DNA of 46,448 bases from Lutimaribacter saemankumensis (GCF_900100005.1 NZ_FNEB01000013.1:1-46448); one strand, 5' to 3'; shown: positions 8,290-17,878, counted from the stretch's first letter. Made by a program: numbers and translations. The notes: generated from the letters alone by a model not told the origin.

Positions 8290-8870
8290 TCGCCTGTCAC
8301 CGTCAGGCCCAGCATGCGCCAGCCCTGCATGCCCGGACGATAGTAATAGATCTTTTCGGCGGGGAAACCGGCTTCGATCATGCGCCGCGCCGCCGTCGGG
8401 GACTGACCGCACCACGGCCCGTTGCAGTAAAGCGCGACGCTCTTGATGTTGTCGCCTTCGCAGATGAACCCTTCGAAGTCGGGCTCACAGCCCAATTCAC
8501 CCAGCCTGTCGGCGGCCTCGGTGTAGGGCACGTTGACCGCACCGGGAATGGCGCCGGTTTCGAAATCGCGGCGTACACGCCCGTCGACCACCACGACATC
8601 GGGATCGTTCAGGAACCCGATCAGTTCCAGCTCGCCGATCGGCGTGACGCCAGGCGCGGGAATGATCGGCTGCACGCAGAAATTCGGGCAGGGTCGCGAC
8701 GTGCGCGCCCATTCGCCGGTGACCTCGTGGTTCTGGTCCTGAATACGCTCGATCACCACCGGCCCGGCCCCCGTTTCCACGGTCACACGCGGCAAGTCCT
8801 TGGTGATCGCGACCTCGTCGGCATGTGCGATACCAGCCATCAGCCCCAAAGCAACAAGTGCAAAACGCAT
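8286..8870 (-). CDS. Secreted rhodanese-like domain protein
   Basis: A 194-residue protein with a short signal peptide ending at HADE. The rhodanese fold covers about residues 75-190: DVVVVDGRVRRDFETGAIPGAVNVPY is the CH2A-type region, and YCNGPWCGQS is the active-site loop with the presumed catalytic Cys, followed by a helix with ARRMIEAGF and a terminal GMQGWRMLGL. Extra cysteines (RPCPNFCV, LGCEPDF, FICEG) are unusual and could form disulfides. It may act in periplasmic sulfur transfer or just bind ligands. It is the first gene of a two-gene operon with the TIM-barrel protein. Confidence 0.82.
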   Translation of the reverse strand: MRFALVALGLMAGIAHADEVAITKDLPRVTVETGAGPVVIERIQDQNHEVTGEWARTSRPCPNFCVQPIIPAPGVTPIGELELIGFLNDPDVVVVDGRVRRDFETGAIPGAVNVPYTEAADRLGELGCEPDFEGFICEGDNIKSVALYCNGPWCGQSPTAARRMIEAGFPAEKIYYYRPGMQGWRMLGLTVTGE

Positions 8871-8952
8871 TTGACGTCCTCCTTCGGTCAGCGCGGTTTG
8901 GCCTCAGCCTAGCCCCCTGACAGGACTCGCGTCAAAGCGAAGATCGACAACG

Positions 8953-8982
8953 AAAAACGCGGCCCCGTTTCCGGGACCGCGC
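8953..8982 (-). terminator. Rho-independent terminator of csp copy 2
   Basis: On the minus strand a GC stem (GCGGTCCCGG with CCGGGGCCGC, with a mismatch and an AAA-containing loop) is followed by a T run. It sits about 25 bases past the csp stop and resembles the terminator of copy 1 in position and design. Confidence 0.8.
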
Positions 8983-9007
8983 GAAATTCATCCATTCGCC
9001 CGAAGGA

Positions 9008-9214
9008 TCAGGCCAGGGCGATGTTCGTTGCGCTTTCGCGGCCGTCACGGCCGGCTTCCAGGTCGTAGGTGACCTTCTGGTTGTCGGCCAGGCCGGTCAG
9101 GCCCGAACGCTCGACAGCCGAGATGTGCACGAAAACGTCCTTGCCGCCCGTTTCAGGTGCGATAAAGCCGTAGCCCTTGGTGGTGTTGAACCATTTCACA
9201 GTGCCGTTGGCCAT
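9008..9214 (-). CDS. Cold-shock protein, CspA family (copy 2)
   Basis: A 68-residue cold-shock domain with RNP1 KGYGFI and RNP2 VFVHI, nearly identical to copy 1 (differences such as Ser/Thr after WFN, Tyr for Phe in RNP1, and a different C-terminus). It should bind single-stranded nucleic acid and melt RNA structure. It is monocistronic with a terminator and a leader homologous to that of copy 1. The two genes are 2.6 kb apart in the same direction, so they probably arose by duplication together with their leaders. Confidence 0.96.
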   Translation of the reverse strand: MANGTVKWFNTTKGYGFIAPETGGKDVFVHISAVERSGLTGLADNQKVTYDLEAGRDGRESATNIALA

Positions 9215-9335
9215 GTGAGTTTCCTTTCTGTTTAACTACCGCTCGCGTCATGCAGCGGCTCGGCGAAGTCACGTCTGGATCGAAGACTGTGTGCCGGGTC
9301 GCGGTAACAGAAAGATCGTAGAGATGGTCTTGCAC
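9215..9335 (-). promoter_or_regulatory. Conserved 5' leader of csp copy 2
   Basis: This is the partner of the leader at 6435-6550. The shared block is 9250-9289, at almost the same distance from the start codon (36-75 bases). Further matches continue at AACAGA (9306-9311) and GGTCT (near 9325). A purine-rich ribosome site (GAAAGGAAAC) precedes the ATG. Structure or cold control is inferred. Confidence 0.6.
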
Positions 9336-9393
9336 CGCCCATATCGCATTTCGGCTTGCAAAAATCAAGTGCCGCGCAGTTTGACCATCCACC

Positions 9394-9618
9394 TCAATTC
9401 AGCAGGAACGCCCATACAAAATACGGCGGCAGCGCCATCGCGAAGAGGTAAACAAAGGTCTTTGCACGTTCACCCCAGGCGCTCAGCCTGTCGACTTCTT
9501 CCATGGTCAGCGCCACCGCAACCAACCCTCCGGCAAAGCCGCTTTCGATCCGTTCCTTTTCACGAATACGGCGGAGCGCGGTCTGATAGACGCGCTCCTG
9601 ACGTTCCTGTTCGGTCAT
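9394..9618 (-). CDS. Small membrane-anchored hypothetical protein
   Basis: About 74 residues. The first half is a charged helix (TEQERQERVYQTALRRIREKERIESG). A weakly hydrophobic stretch (FAGGLVAVALTM) follows, and a strongly hydrophobic C-terminal helix (FVYLFAMALPPYFVWAFLLN) would anchor it in the inner membrane. I chose the ATG at 9618 because GAGGGGAG lies just upstream; the frame is open ten codons further. No family is recognised and the neighbours give no functional hint. Confidence 0.65.
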   Translation of the reverse strand: MTEQERQERVYQTALRRIREKERIESGFAGGLVAVALTMEEVDRLSAWGERAKTFVYLFAMALPPYFVWAFLLN

Positions 9619-9744
9619 TGTCAAACTCCCCTCTCCTAGGTTCCGCATTTGATTTGGGGCTCGGGGGGCGCAAGTCCAGATTGCCGAAAGACTTTAACGC
9701 AACCGTGATGCCGCTAGGTTCTGCGGGGAACGCATCGCCACAGG

Positions 9745-10185
9745 ATGATACGCATGTTCAGACTGGCCGCCCTCATGGCATTCATCGCAAGCCCCGCACC
9801 GGCATGGGAGTTCTCGGCCTTGCCCTTGTGCACGCTCGAGCACGCCACAGGCCAGGTGTCGGTCCGCATCACCTATGACGCGGCCCTACCGGAATACACG
9901 ATCGCCCTGACGCTTCGCGACGGCGCATGGCCGGCCTCCGACGGGTTTTCCATCGCATTCGGCGGTGGCCGGGCGCTGACCATCGGAACCGACCGGCACA
10001 GGCTGTCGGGCGACGGGCGCACCCTGACCGTCACCGATACCGGCTTCGGCAACGTCCTGAACGGGTTGGAGTTCAACAGCATCGCCACCGCGATTGCAGG
10101 GTCGCGGCGGGTCGACATTCCGCTGCAAGACGCAGGGGAACCGGTGCAGGCATTCCGTGCCTGCCCGGCCCCCGGCCTGTCCTAG
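9745..10185 (+). CDS. Hypothetical periplasmic protein, 146 aa
   Basis: It begins with a typical signal peptide (RMFRLAALMAFIASPAPA, cleavage near AWE). The mature part is beta-rich, with a CTLEH near the start and a second Cys (FRACPAP) near the end that may form a disulfide. I do not recognise a family. The stop codon overlaps the stop of the convergent zinc-ribbon gene at the palindrome CTAG (10182-10185), so the two genes end on the same four bases. Confidence 0.7.
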   Translation: MIRMFRLAALMAFIASPAPAWEFSALPLCTLEHATGQVSVRITYDAALPEYTIALTLRDGAWPASDGFSIAFGGGRALTIGTDRHRLSGDGRTLTVTDTGFGNVLNGLEFNSIATAIAGSRRVDIPLQDAGEPVQAFRACPAPGLS

Positions 10186-10406
10186 AAGTCGAACAGCTCC
10201 GACAGGAAGCTCTCGCGCTTTTTCTTGCGCGGCTTGTCATCGTACCCGCCGCCACGCGGCGCAGGGGCCTCGGCCATGCTGCGGTCGATGATCTTGTCCA
10301 GCTCTCCACGATCCAGCCAGACACCACGACACTGCGGGCAAAAGTCGATCTCGACCCCTTGCCGTTCGGCGATTTGCAGCGTCGTTCCATCAATCGGGCA
10401 TTGCAT
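10182..10406 (-). CDS. TFIIB-type zinc-ribbon small protein
   Basis: About 74 residues. The N-terminal CPIDG, FCPQCRGVWLDRGELDKII is the zf-TFIIB pattern. The first knuckle is CPID rather than CPxC, so only three Cys (C3, C23, C26) are visible; this variant is common in the family as I know it. The C-terminal half is charged (DDKPRKKKRE) and ends SFLSELFDF. Function is unknown. The start at 10406 is chosen for the AAGGAGA just upstream. Confidence 0.8.
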   Translation of the reverse strand: MQCPIDGTTLQIAERQGVEIDFCPQCRGVWLDRGELDKIIDRSMAEAPAPRGGGYDDKPRKKKRESFLSELFDF

Positions 10407-10475
10407 GGCGGTCTCCTTTTCTCCTTGCGTGCGTGTCACATGGGAACGGGGCCGCGCCACGGCAATGCCAGGCAG

Positions 10476-10510
10476 AAAAAGGGCCCGTACAGATCGCTCT
10501 GTACGGGCCC
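10476..10510 (-). terminator. Rho-independent terminator of ettA
   Basis: GGGCCCGTACAGA (10481-10493) and TCTGTACGGGCCC (10498-10510) form a perfect 13-bp stem with a four-base loop. On the minus strand it is followed by five T. It lies 21 bases beyond the ettA stop codon. Confidence 0.9.
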
Positions 10511-10531
10511 AAATCGCGGAAATCCGCCGCC

Positions 10532-12187
10532 TCAGCGCGCGAATTTCTTGTATTTCAGCCGCTTGGGCTCCAGCGCGTCGGGACCGAGGCGGCGTTTCTT
10601 ATCTTCCTCGTAATCCTCGAAATTACCCTCGAACCACTCGACATGCGCTTCACCCTCGAAGGCCAGGATGTGCGTACAGATCCGGTCGAGGAAGAAACGA
10701 TCGTGCGAGATCACGACCGCACAGCCCGCGAAATCCACAAGCGCGTCTTCCAGCGCCCGCAGCGTTTCCACGTCCAGGTCGTTCGTCGGTTCGTCGAGCA
10801 GCAGCACGTTGCCCCCCGATTTCAGCAGACGCGCCATGTGCACGCGGTTGCGCTCACCCCCCGACAGAACGCCGACCTTCTTCTGCTGGTCGCCGCCACG
10901 GAAATTGAACGCCGAACAATAGGCCCGGCTGTTCACCTCGGCATCGCCAAGCTGGATGATGTCGTTCCCGCCGGAAATCACCTCCCACACGGTCTTGTCC
11001 GCGGGCAGCGCGTCGCGTGTCTGGTCGACATAGGACAGCTCGACCGTATCGCCATATTCCACCGTGCCTTCGTCGGGCTGCTCCTGCCCGGTGAGCATGC
11101 GGAACAGCGTGGTCTTACCCGCGCCGTTCGGGCCGATCACGCCGACGATGCCGCCCGGCGGCAGACTGAAGGACAGATCCTCGATCAGCAGCTTGTCGCC
11201 CATCGCCTTTTTCAGGCCGTTCACCTCGATCACCTTGCCACCCAGCCGCTTGCCCGCGGGGATGACGATCTGCGCGCGGGTGATCTTTTCGCGTTCGGAC
11301 TGGTTTGCCAGGTCGTTATAGGCGTTGATACGCGCCTTGGATTTCGCCTGCCGCGCCTTGGGGCTGGCGCGCATCCATTCCAGTTCGCGCTCCAGCGTCT
11401 TCTGGCGGCTCTTGTCCTCGCGCGCTTCCTGCTCCAGCCGCTTGGCCTTCTGCTCCAGCCAGCTGGAATAATTGCCCTCGTAGGGAATGCCGCGCCCGCG
11501 GTCCAGCTCGAGAATCCAGCCGGTGATGTCGTCCAGGAAATACCGGTCGTGGGTGACGATCAGGATCGTGCCCTTGTACTCGATCAGGTGCTGCTGCAGC
11601 CAGGCGATGGTTTCCGCGTCCAGGTGGTTGGTCGGTTCGTCCAACAGCAGCATGTCGGGCGCTTCCAGCAGCAGCTTGCACAGCGCGACACGACGCTTTT
11701 CACCACCCGACAGCTTGGTGACATCCGCATCGTCCGGCGGACAGCGAAGGGCCTCCATCGCGACGTCGATCTGGCTGTCGAGATCCCACAGGTTGTTGCT
11801 GTCGATCTCGTCCTGCAACTCGGCCATCTCGTCGGCGGTTTCGTCGGAATAATTCATCGCCAGCTCGTTGAACCGGTCCAGCTTGGCCTTCTTTTCGGCC
11901 ACACCCAGCATCACGTTGCCGCGCACGTCCAGGTTCGGGTCCAGTTCGGGCTCCTGCGGCAGGTATCCCACCTTCGCGCCCTGCGCCGCCCAGGCCTCGC
12001 CCTGAAAATCCTTGTCGATGCCCGCCATGATACGCAGCAGGGTCGATTTACCGGCGCCGTTGACACCAACGACACCGATTTTCACACCGGGCAGAAAGTT
12101 GAGATGGATGTTCTCGAAACATTTCTTGCCGCCGGGATAGGTCTTGGAGACCCCCTGCATGTGATAGACATACTGATAGGACGCCAT
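10532..12187 (-). CDS. ettA: ABC-F translation factor EttA
   Basis: A 551-residue soluble protein with two ABC ATPase domains and no membrane part, the same size class as E. coli EttA (energy-dependent translational throttle A). It binds the ribosomal E site and gates the first elongation steps according to ATP/ADP. Domain 1 has Walker [10 protein letters not shown], signature LSGGEKRR and Walker [12 protein letters not shown]. The linker (P-site tRNA interaction motif region) is rich in Lys/Arg/Glu. Domain 2 has [17 protein letters not shown] and [11 protein letters not shown]. The frame stays open far upstream, but the start is [10 protein letters not shown] at 12187, which matches the family N-terminus. 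A strong terminator follows. Confidence 0.95.
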   Translation of the reverse strand: MASYQYVYHMQGVSKTYPGGKKCFENIHLNFLPGVKIGVVGVNGAGKSTLLRIMAGIDKDFQGEAWAAQGAKVGYLPQEPELDPNLDVRGNVMLGVAEKKAKLDRFNELAMNYSDETADEMAELQDEIDSNNLWDLDSQIDVAMEALRCPPDDADVTKLSGGEKRRVALCKLLLEAPDMLLLDEPTNHLDAETIAWLQQHLIEYKGTILIVTHDRYFLDDITGWILELDRGRGIPYEGNYSSWLEQKAKRLEQEAREDKSRQKTLERELEWMRASPKARQAKSKARINAYNDLANQSEREKITRAQIVIPAGKRLGGKVIEVNGLKKAMGDKLLIEDLSFSLPPGGIVGVIGPNGAGKTTLFRMLTGQEQPDEGTVEYGDTVELSYVDQTRDALPADKTVWEVISGGNDIIQLGDAEVNSRAYCSAFNFRGGDQQKKVGVLSGGERNRVHMARLLKSGGNVLLLDEPTNDLDVETLRALEDALVDFAGCAVVISHDRFFLDRICTHILAFEGEAHVEWFEGNFEDYEEDKKRRLGPDALEPKRLKYKKFAR

Positions 12188-12330
12188 GTGTTCCGCTCCT
12201 GATGGATATTCGAATTTGGCCCCTGATACATGGCGCACGCAGCCGGGGCAATGCACCGTGGCCCCGCGTCCTCTTGCCGGAAATATCCCCACCGGCGGCC
12301 CGTGCCGAAGGCGGGATATACAGCGCGTGG

Positions 12331-13473
12331 CTAGAGCCCCATCTGCCGCACCGCCAGGTCGCGCATGATCTCTTCCGACCCGCCGCCGATGGCCTGCACC
12401 TTGACCTCGCGATACATCCGTTCGACCGGATTGCCCCGCAGGTATCCCGCGCCGCCCAGGATCTGCATCGCCTGGCTTGCACAGAACTCCAGCGCGGTCG
12501 AGGCGGAAAACTTGGCCTTGCTGATCTCGGCAACCGGCATCGCGCCTTCGTTGGCCTGCCAGCATATCTGGTTCAGATAGGCCTCGATCATGTCGATCCT
12601 TGCCGACATGTCCGCCAGCTTGTGCCGGATCACCTGGTGCCGGATCAGCGGCTTTCCAAAGGTTTCCCGCGTCTGCGCCCAGGCGACCGAATGATCGAAA
12701 CAGACCTTCATCATGCCCAGCATGATCGCGACCATCGTGATGCGCTCGTAGTTGAAATTGCCCATGATCGACAGAAAGCCGCGGTTTTCCTCGCCCATCA
12801 GGTAGCGCGCGGGCACCCGCACCTCGTCCAGATAAAGCGCCGCGGTATCCGACGCCCACCACCCCATCTTCGGGCCCATGTCCGCACGCGAAAATCCGGG
12901 CGTGTCCGCCGGCACGAAAAACAGCGAGATACCCTCCAGCCCCTCGCCACCCGTCCTGGCCCCGACCACGAAATAATCCGATTTCATCCCGCCGGTGATG
13001 AAAGCCTTTTGCCCGTTCAGAACATAATCGCCACCCTCCCGCCGCGCCGACGTTTTCAGCCGTGCCACGTCGGACCCACCCGAAGGTTCGGTGATCGCAA
13101 GGCTCGACCCCACCCGCCCGGCCACGATGTCGGCCAGAACCGCATCGCGGATCTCGTCGCTTGCCAGCTTCTGCAACGGCCCGATCGAAATGATCCGCCC
13201 GCCCACGGCAGCCCCCACACCGGTCGCGCCGCATTTCGCCAGTTCCTCGGCAAAGGCCGCGCGCATGAACACGTCGTCGAACCCCAGGCCGCCGTATCTT
13301 TCATCCACGCCAAAGCCGAAGATGCCCAGCGCGCCCAACCCTTCATGCACCGACCATGGCACGTCGCCCGCCTCGTCCCAGGCATCGACATGCGGGGTTA
13401 TCTCGGTGGCGACGTAACGCGCGACACTATCGCGAAACGCGCGGCGCTCGGGTGTATCGAACGGGTTCTGCAT
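12331..13473 (-). CDS. Acyl-CoA dehydrogenase (isovaleryl/long-chain type base)
   Basis: A 380-residue FAD flavoenzyme that oxidises an acyl-CoA to the 2,3-enoyl-CoA. The family segments [11 protein letters not shown] and [10 protein letters not shown] are clear. At the place where most members have the catalytic Glu (YEGT) it reads IGGGSEEI, so that Glu is absent. Instead E243 in NYERITMVA aligns with the base used in isovaleryl- and long-chain acyl-CoA dehydrogenases. This suggests a branched or bulky substrate. It is upstream of ettA by 143 bases, with no clear functional link, and no other beta-oxidation gene is adjacent. Confidence 0.93.
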   Translation of the reverse strand: MQNPFDTPERRAFRDSVARYVATEITPHVDAWDEAGDVPWSVHEGLGALGIFGFGVDERYGGLGFDDVFMRAAFAEELAKCGATGVGAAVGGRIISIGPLQKLASDEIRDAVLADIVAGRVGSSLAITEPSGGSDVARLKTSARREGGDYVLNGQKAFITGGMKSDYFVVGARTGGEGLEGISLFFVPADTPGFSRADMGPKMGWWASDTAALYLDEVRVPARYLMGEENRGFLSIMGNFNYERITMVAIMLGMMKVCFDHSVAWAQTRETFGKPLIRHQVIRHKLADMSARIDMIEAYLNQICWQANEGAMPVAEISKAKFSASTALEFCASQAMQILGGAGYLRGNPVERMYREVKVQAIGGGSEEIMRDLAVRQMGL

Positions 13474-13691
13474 CGGTCACTTCCCTGTCCCTGTCGGGTC
13501 CGAGCGTAACGCCCCGGCGACGCATGTGGGAAATGACGCAGCGTAGCATGCCCAAGGTGCGCCCGGCCGCCGCTTTGCGATCTGCGCCCTTGCAACAACA
13601 TGCGTTGCGCGAGTTTACTGTGAGGGCTTGAAAAGTGCCACTGTATGCCACTACATCAAATTCAAAGTTTGGAATATTAATGAGGCCCGTC

Positions 13692-14663
13692 ATGCGCCCT
13701 ATCCCGGTTATCCTTCTGCTTGGCCTGCTGGCCAGCCCGCTTTGGGCCGAAACACTGACACTCAGCCCCACCACGCTGACCGAATGGAAGGCGATCTACG
13801 GCCAGGTCGACACCCGCGACCGCGTGCCCGGACGGGCGCGCATCGGCGGCATTGTCGACAGCCTGATGGTGACCGAGGGCGACCAGGTCGAGGCGGGGCA
13901 GCCCCTTGCCGTCATCACCGACGACAAGCTGCAATTCCAGATCGACGCGCTCAATTCGCGGCTCGACGCGCTGAACTCGCAACTTGCAACCGCCCGCGCC
14001 GACCTGGAACGCGGCCGGCAATTGCTGGATCGCGGCGTCATCACCACCCAGCGATTTGACGCGCTGCAAACCCAGGTGGACGTGCTCGAAGGCGAAATCG
14101 CCGGCACCGAATCCGAAAAACTGGTCGTCGAACGGCAAATCGAAGAAGGCCGCGTACTGGCCCCCGAGGCCGGCATCATCCTGAACGTGCCGGTGTCGCG
14201 CGGATCGGTCATCACCCCGGGCGAGGCCGTGGCCGAAATCGGCGGTGGCGGCGTTTTCATGCGCCTTGCCATCCCTGAACGGTTCTCCGCCGCGCTGGCC
14301 GAGGGCGATACGATCCAGATCGAAGGCGCGGATGGCCTGCAGGAAGGCCGCCTGGCCAAGCTCTATCCGCTGATCACCGGCGGGCGGCTGCAGGCCGATA
14401 TCGAGGTCGAAGGCTTGGACGCCCGTTTTATCGGCCGCCGCGTCCCCGTGCGCCTGCCCGTGGGCGAGCGCGAGGCGCTTCTGGTGCCGGAATCGGCGGT
14501 CAGCCAGACCGGCGGGCTGGATTTCGTGACGATCGAGGATCATGGACAGCCCCTGCGCCACGTCGTGGTCCTTGGGCAGGAAATCATCCACGATGGCGCC
14601 GTCTGGCGCGAAGTTCTGAGCGGGCTTGAACCCGGCGATATCGTGGTGACCGGAAATGAGTGA
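13692..14663 (+). CDS. RND efflux periplasmic adaptor (membrane fusion protein)
   Basis: About 323 residues with a signal peptide ending SPLWA. The order is a lipoyl-like half (GGIVDSLMVTEGDQVEAGQPLAVI), an alpha-helical hairpin (about 75-140; LNSRLDALNSQLATARADLERG...), the second lipoyl half (VLAPEAGIILNVPVSRGSVI), then beta-barrel and membrane-proximal domains. It links an inner-membrane RND pump to an outer-membrane channel. The ATG at 13692 is preferred for the TGAGG six bases before it and for the clean signal peptide; an ATG at 13680 is the alternative. It overlaps the permease gene by 8 bases. No outer-membrane factor gene is adjacent. Confidence 0.9.
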   Translation: MRPIPVILLLGLLASPLWAETLTLSPTTLTEWKAIYGQVDTRDRVPGRARIGGIVDSLMVTEGDQVEAGQPLAVITDDKLQFQIDALNSRLDALNSQLATARADLERGRQLLDRGVITTQRFDALQTQVDVLEGEIAGTESEKLVVERQIEEGRVLAPEAGIILNVPVSRGSVITPGEAVAEIGGGGVFMRLAIPERFSAALAEGDTIQIEGADGLQEGRLAKLYPLITGGRLQADIEVEGLDARFIGRRVPVRLPVGEREALLVPESAVSQTGGLDFVTIEDHGQPLRHVVVLGQEIIHDGAVWREVLSGLEPGDIVVTGNE

Positions 14664-17600
14664 CGACAGCTCGAACCACAAGGGCCCGCTGGGGATCGCG
14701 GGGGCTCTGACCCGCGGCTTCATCACATCGCCGCTGACGCCCGTGATGCTCATCGCCGCGCTGGCCATGGGCCTGATCGCGCTGATCAGCCTCCCGCGCG
14801 AGGAAGAACCGCAGATTTCCGTGCCGCTTGTCGACATCCACGTGCAGGCCGATGGCCTGCGCGCCGAAGATGCCGTCAAGCTGGTGACCGAACCGCTGGA
14901 AACCATCGTCAAGGGCATAGACAACGTCGAACATGTCTATTCCGACACCCGCGACGACCGGGTGATGGTGACCGCCCGGTTCGAAGTGGGCGTGTCCGCC
15001 GACACCGCCATCCTGCGCGTGCGTGATGAAATCCTGTCGAACCTCGATCGCATCCCCGTGGGGATACCCCAGCCACTGGTCGTGGGGCGCGGTATCAACG
15101 ACGTTGCCATCGTCGCGCTCACCTTCAGCCCCGCGCATGGGCAGGAGGCGGTCACAGCCGCCGACCTGACCCGCATTGTCCGCGAGGTCGAGGTCAAGCT
15201 GGCCACCATCGACGACGTCGGCCTGACCTACGTCATCGGCGCCACGGACGAGGCGCTGCGCGTCGCGCCCGACCCGGAAAAGCTGGCGCTTTACGGCATC
15301 ACGCTGCAACAGCTGGCGGGCAAGGTGCAGGGCGCCAACAGCGCCACGCCCGCGGGCCTTCTGCGCGATGGCGGCGAACAGATCGGGCTGGTCATCGGGC
15401 AGACACTGTCCACGCCCGAGGAAATCGGCAATCTCGAACTGACCGCACGCGACGGGCGCACCGTCTATGTCCGCGACGTGGCCGATGTGTCCTTTGTCAC
15501 CGAGACCGACGAACACCATGTCGCCACACTGCATCGGGGCGACGATGGCGCAATCACCCGCGCGCCTGCGGTCACCCTTGCGGTGGCCAAGCGGGCCGGA
15601 TCGAACGCCGTGATCGTGGCCGAGGAAATCCTCCACCGGGTCGAGGCGATGCAGGGCAAGCTGATCCCCGACACCGTGCAGATCGAAGTAACCCGCGACT
15701 ACGGCGAAACCGCCGACGAAAAGGCCAACGAACTGCTGTTCCACCTCGGCCTTGCCACGGTGTCCATCGTCGCGCTGGTGTTCCTGGCGATCGGCTGGCG
15801 CGAGGCGCTGGTCGTGGCCATCGTCATTCCCGTCACGATCCTTCTGACGCTCTTTGCGGCCTGGATCATGGGCTACACGCTGAACCGTGTGTCGCTGTTC
15901 GCGCTGATCTTTTCCATCGGCATCCTGGTGGACGACGCCATCGTCGTGATCGAGAACATCGCCCGCCACTGGGCGATGAAGGACGGGCGCGACAGGATGC
16001 GCGCGGCCATCGACGCGGTGGCCGAGGTGGGCAACCCCACCATCGTCGCAACCCTGACCGTCGTCGTCGCGCTTTTGCCGATGCTGTTCGTCAGCGGGCT
16101 GATGGGCCCCTACATGAGCCCGATCCCCGCCAACGCGAGCGCGGCGATGATCTTTTCGTTCTTCGTCGCCGTGATTGTCACACCCTGGCTGATGCTCAAG
16201 ATCGCGGGCCGCGCACCGCTGCATCACGGCGAAGGCGAAGGCGGCTTCCCCGGCGGACGGCTGGGCCGCGCTTATGCCGCCATCGCGCGGCCGCTGCTGG
16301 CCGGAAAGGGGCGCAGCTGGCTGTTCCTGCTGGTGGTCGTGGTCCTGTCCTTCGGTTCGCTCGGTGCGCTTTACACCAAGGATGTGACCGTCAAGCTGCT
16401 GCCCTTCGACAACAAGTCCGAGTTGTCCATCGTGGTCGACCTGCCCGAGGGCGCCAGCGTCGAGGCAACGGATGCGGTGGCGCAGGCCGCCGCCCGCATC
16501 GCCATGACCCTGCCCGAGGTGCATTCCGCCCAGACCCATGCGGGCACAGCCTCGGCCTTCAACTTCAACGGGCTGGTGCGGCACTATTACCTGCGCCAGA
16601 ACCCCGAGATGGGCGATGTGCAACTCAACCTCGAGGCCAAGCACCACCGCGACCGCACAAGCCACGAGATCGCGCTGGAACTGCGCGAGAAACTGGCGGA
16701 AATGGACGTCCCCGCGGGGACTGTCCTGAAGGTCGTCGAACGGCCGCCCGGCCCGCCCGTGATCGCGACCCTGCTGGCCGAGGTCTATGGCCCAGACGCC
16801 GAGACGCGCCGCGCGGTTTCGGCCCAAATCCGCGCGGTTTTCGAAGAGATCCCCTTTGTCGTCGATGTCGATGACAGCTATGGCGAACAGCCGCGCCGCC
16901 TGCGCGCGGTGATGGAGCCGTCCGATCTCGATTTCTACCGCGTGGCCGAGGCCGATGTGGCCCAGACCCTGCGCCTGCTCAACGGCGAGATGGTGGTGGG
17001 TTATTCGCATCGCGGCGGCGGGCGGCAGCCCATTCCCATCGTCGTCGCGCGTGACCGCGCCGAACGCGTGATGGACGCCACGACGCTGTCGACCCCCGTT
17101 CCGGCCAACGCCCTGCCCGGTGGGCGCGGCGTGGTGGAACTGGGCGACGTGGTGCGCGTCACCGAAGAGCGGGCCAGCTTTCCGATCTTCCGCCACAACG
17201 GCCTTGATACGATCATGGTCGCCGCCGAACTGGCCGGGGATTTCGAAGCGCCGCTTTACGGCATGATCGAAGTCGCCAACCGGATCGAAGCGATGGACTG
17301 GCCCGAGGGGCACAAGCCCGAAATCCGCCTGAACGGTCAGCCGACCGAAACCGACACGCCCGTCCTGCTGTGGGACGGCGAATGGGAGGTGACCTGGGTC
17401 ACATTCCGTGACATGGGCACCGCGTTCGGCGTGGCGCTGCTGGGGATCTACATCCTTGTCGTCGCGCAATTCGGCAGCTTCCGCCTGCCGCTGGTGATCC
17501 TGACACCCGTGCCGCTGACCTTTCTCGGCATCATGGCCGGGCACTGGCTGTTCGGCGCGCCGTTTTCGGCCACGTCGATGATCGGGTTCATCGCGCTGGC

Positions 17601-17874
17601 GGGGATCATCGTGCGCAACTCGATCCTGCTGGTCGATTTCATCCGGCACGCCGACCCCGAGGGCAAGGTGACGGTCGAAACCCTGATCGAAGCGGGCGCA
17701 ACCCGGTTCAAGCCGATCCTGCTGACGGCAATCGCGGCGATGATCGGCGCGGCCGTGATCCTGGTCGACCCGATCTTCCAGGGGTTGGCGATCTCGCTGC
17801 TGTTTGGGCTGCTGAGCTCGACCGCGCTGACGGTCCTGGTGATCCCGGCGATCTATCGCATCGCCAAGACCTGA
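14656..17874 (+). CDS. RND efflux transporter permease (AcrB/HAE-like)
   Basis: A 1072-residue inner-membrane pump with the standard RND layout: TM1, large periplasmic loop, TM2-7, second loop, TM8-12. The TM4 signature FSIGILVDDAIVVIENIARHW has the paired Asp used for proton relay in hydrophobe/amphiphile exporters. PREEEPQISVP after TM1 and the repeat LVILTPVPLTFLGIMAGHWL near TM10 are typical. It is translationally coupled to the adaptor gene upstream. Substrates cannot be told from sequence. It probably borrows a distant TolC-like channel. It ends only four bases from the convergent TRAP permease stop. Confidence 0.94.
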   Translation: MSDDSSNHKGPLGIAGALTRGFITSPLTPVMLIAALAMGLIALISLPREEEPQISVPLVDIHVQADGLRAEDAVKLVTEPLETIVKGIDNVEHVYSDTRDDRVMVTARFEVGVSADTAILRVRDEILSNLDRIPVGIPQPLVVGRGINDVAIVALTFSPAHGQEAVTAADLTRIVREVEVKLATIDDVGLTYVIGATDEALRVAPDPEKLALYGITLQQLAGKVQGANSATPAGLLRDGGEQIGLVIGQTLSTPEEIGNLELTARDGRTVYVRDVADVSFVTETDEHHVATLHRGDDGAITRAPAVTLAVAKRAGSNAVIVAEEILHRVEAMQGKLIPDTVQIEVTRDYGETADEKANELLFHLGLATVSIVALVFLAIGWREALVVAIVIPVTILLTLFAAWIMGYTLNRVSLFALIFSIGILVDDAIVVIENIARHWAMKDGRDRMRAAIDAVAEVGNPTIVATLTVVVALLPMLFVSGLMGPYMSPIPANASAAMIFSFFVAVIVTPWLMLKIAGRAPLHHGEGEGGFPGGRLGRAYAAIARPLLAGKGRSWLFLLVVVVLSFGSLGALYTKDVTVKLLPFDNKSELSIVVDLPEGASVEATDAVAQAAARIAMTLPEVHSAQTHAGTASAFNFNGLVRHYYLRQNPEMGDVQLNLEAKHHRDRTSHEIALELREKLAEMDVPAGTVLKVVERPPGPPVIATLLAEVYGPDAETRRAVSAQIRAVFEEIPFVVDVDDSYGEQPRRLRAVMEPSDLDFYRVAEADVAQTLRLLNGEMVVGYSHRGGGRQPIPIVVARDRAERVMDATTLSTPVPANALPGGRGVVELGDVVRVTEERASFPIFRHNGLDTIMVAAELAGDFEAPLYGMIEVANRIEAMDWPEGHKPEIRLNGQPTETDTPVLLWDGEWEVTWVTFRDMGTAFGVALLGIYILVVAQFGSFRLPLVILTPVPLTFLGIMAGHWLFGAPFSATSMIGFIALAGIIVRNSILLVDFIRHADPEGKVTVETLIEAGATRFKPILLTAIAAMIGAAVILVDPIFQGLAISLLFGLLSSTALTVLVIPAIYRIAKT

Positions 17875-17878
17875 CGCA

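Noticed and set aside
10433-12202. 589-codon frame antisense to ettA
   Set aside because: Shadow frame; ettA motifs on the other strand are unambiguous.
12188-13234. N-terminal extension making ettA a 900-residue protein
   Set aside because: The frame stays open upstream only because of GC-rich bias. It overlaps the acyl-CoA dehydrogenase in another frame, and the family start is at 12187.
12202-13509. 435-codon frame antisense to the acyl-CoA dehydrogenase
   Set aside because: Arg/His/Pro-rich shadow of a real gene.
14584-17649. 1021-codon open frame antisense to the RND permease
   Set aside because: The translation is a His/Asp/Gly/Arg-rich low-complexity shadow of a GC-rich gene, with no family features.
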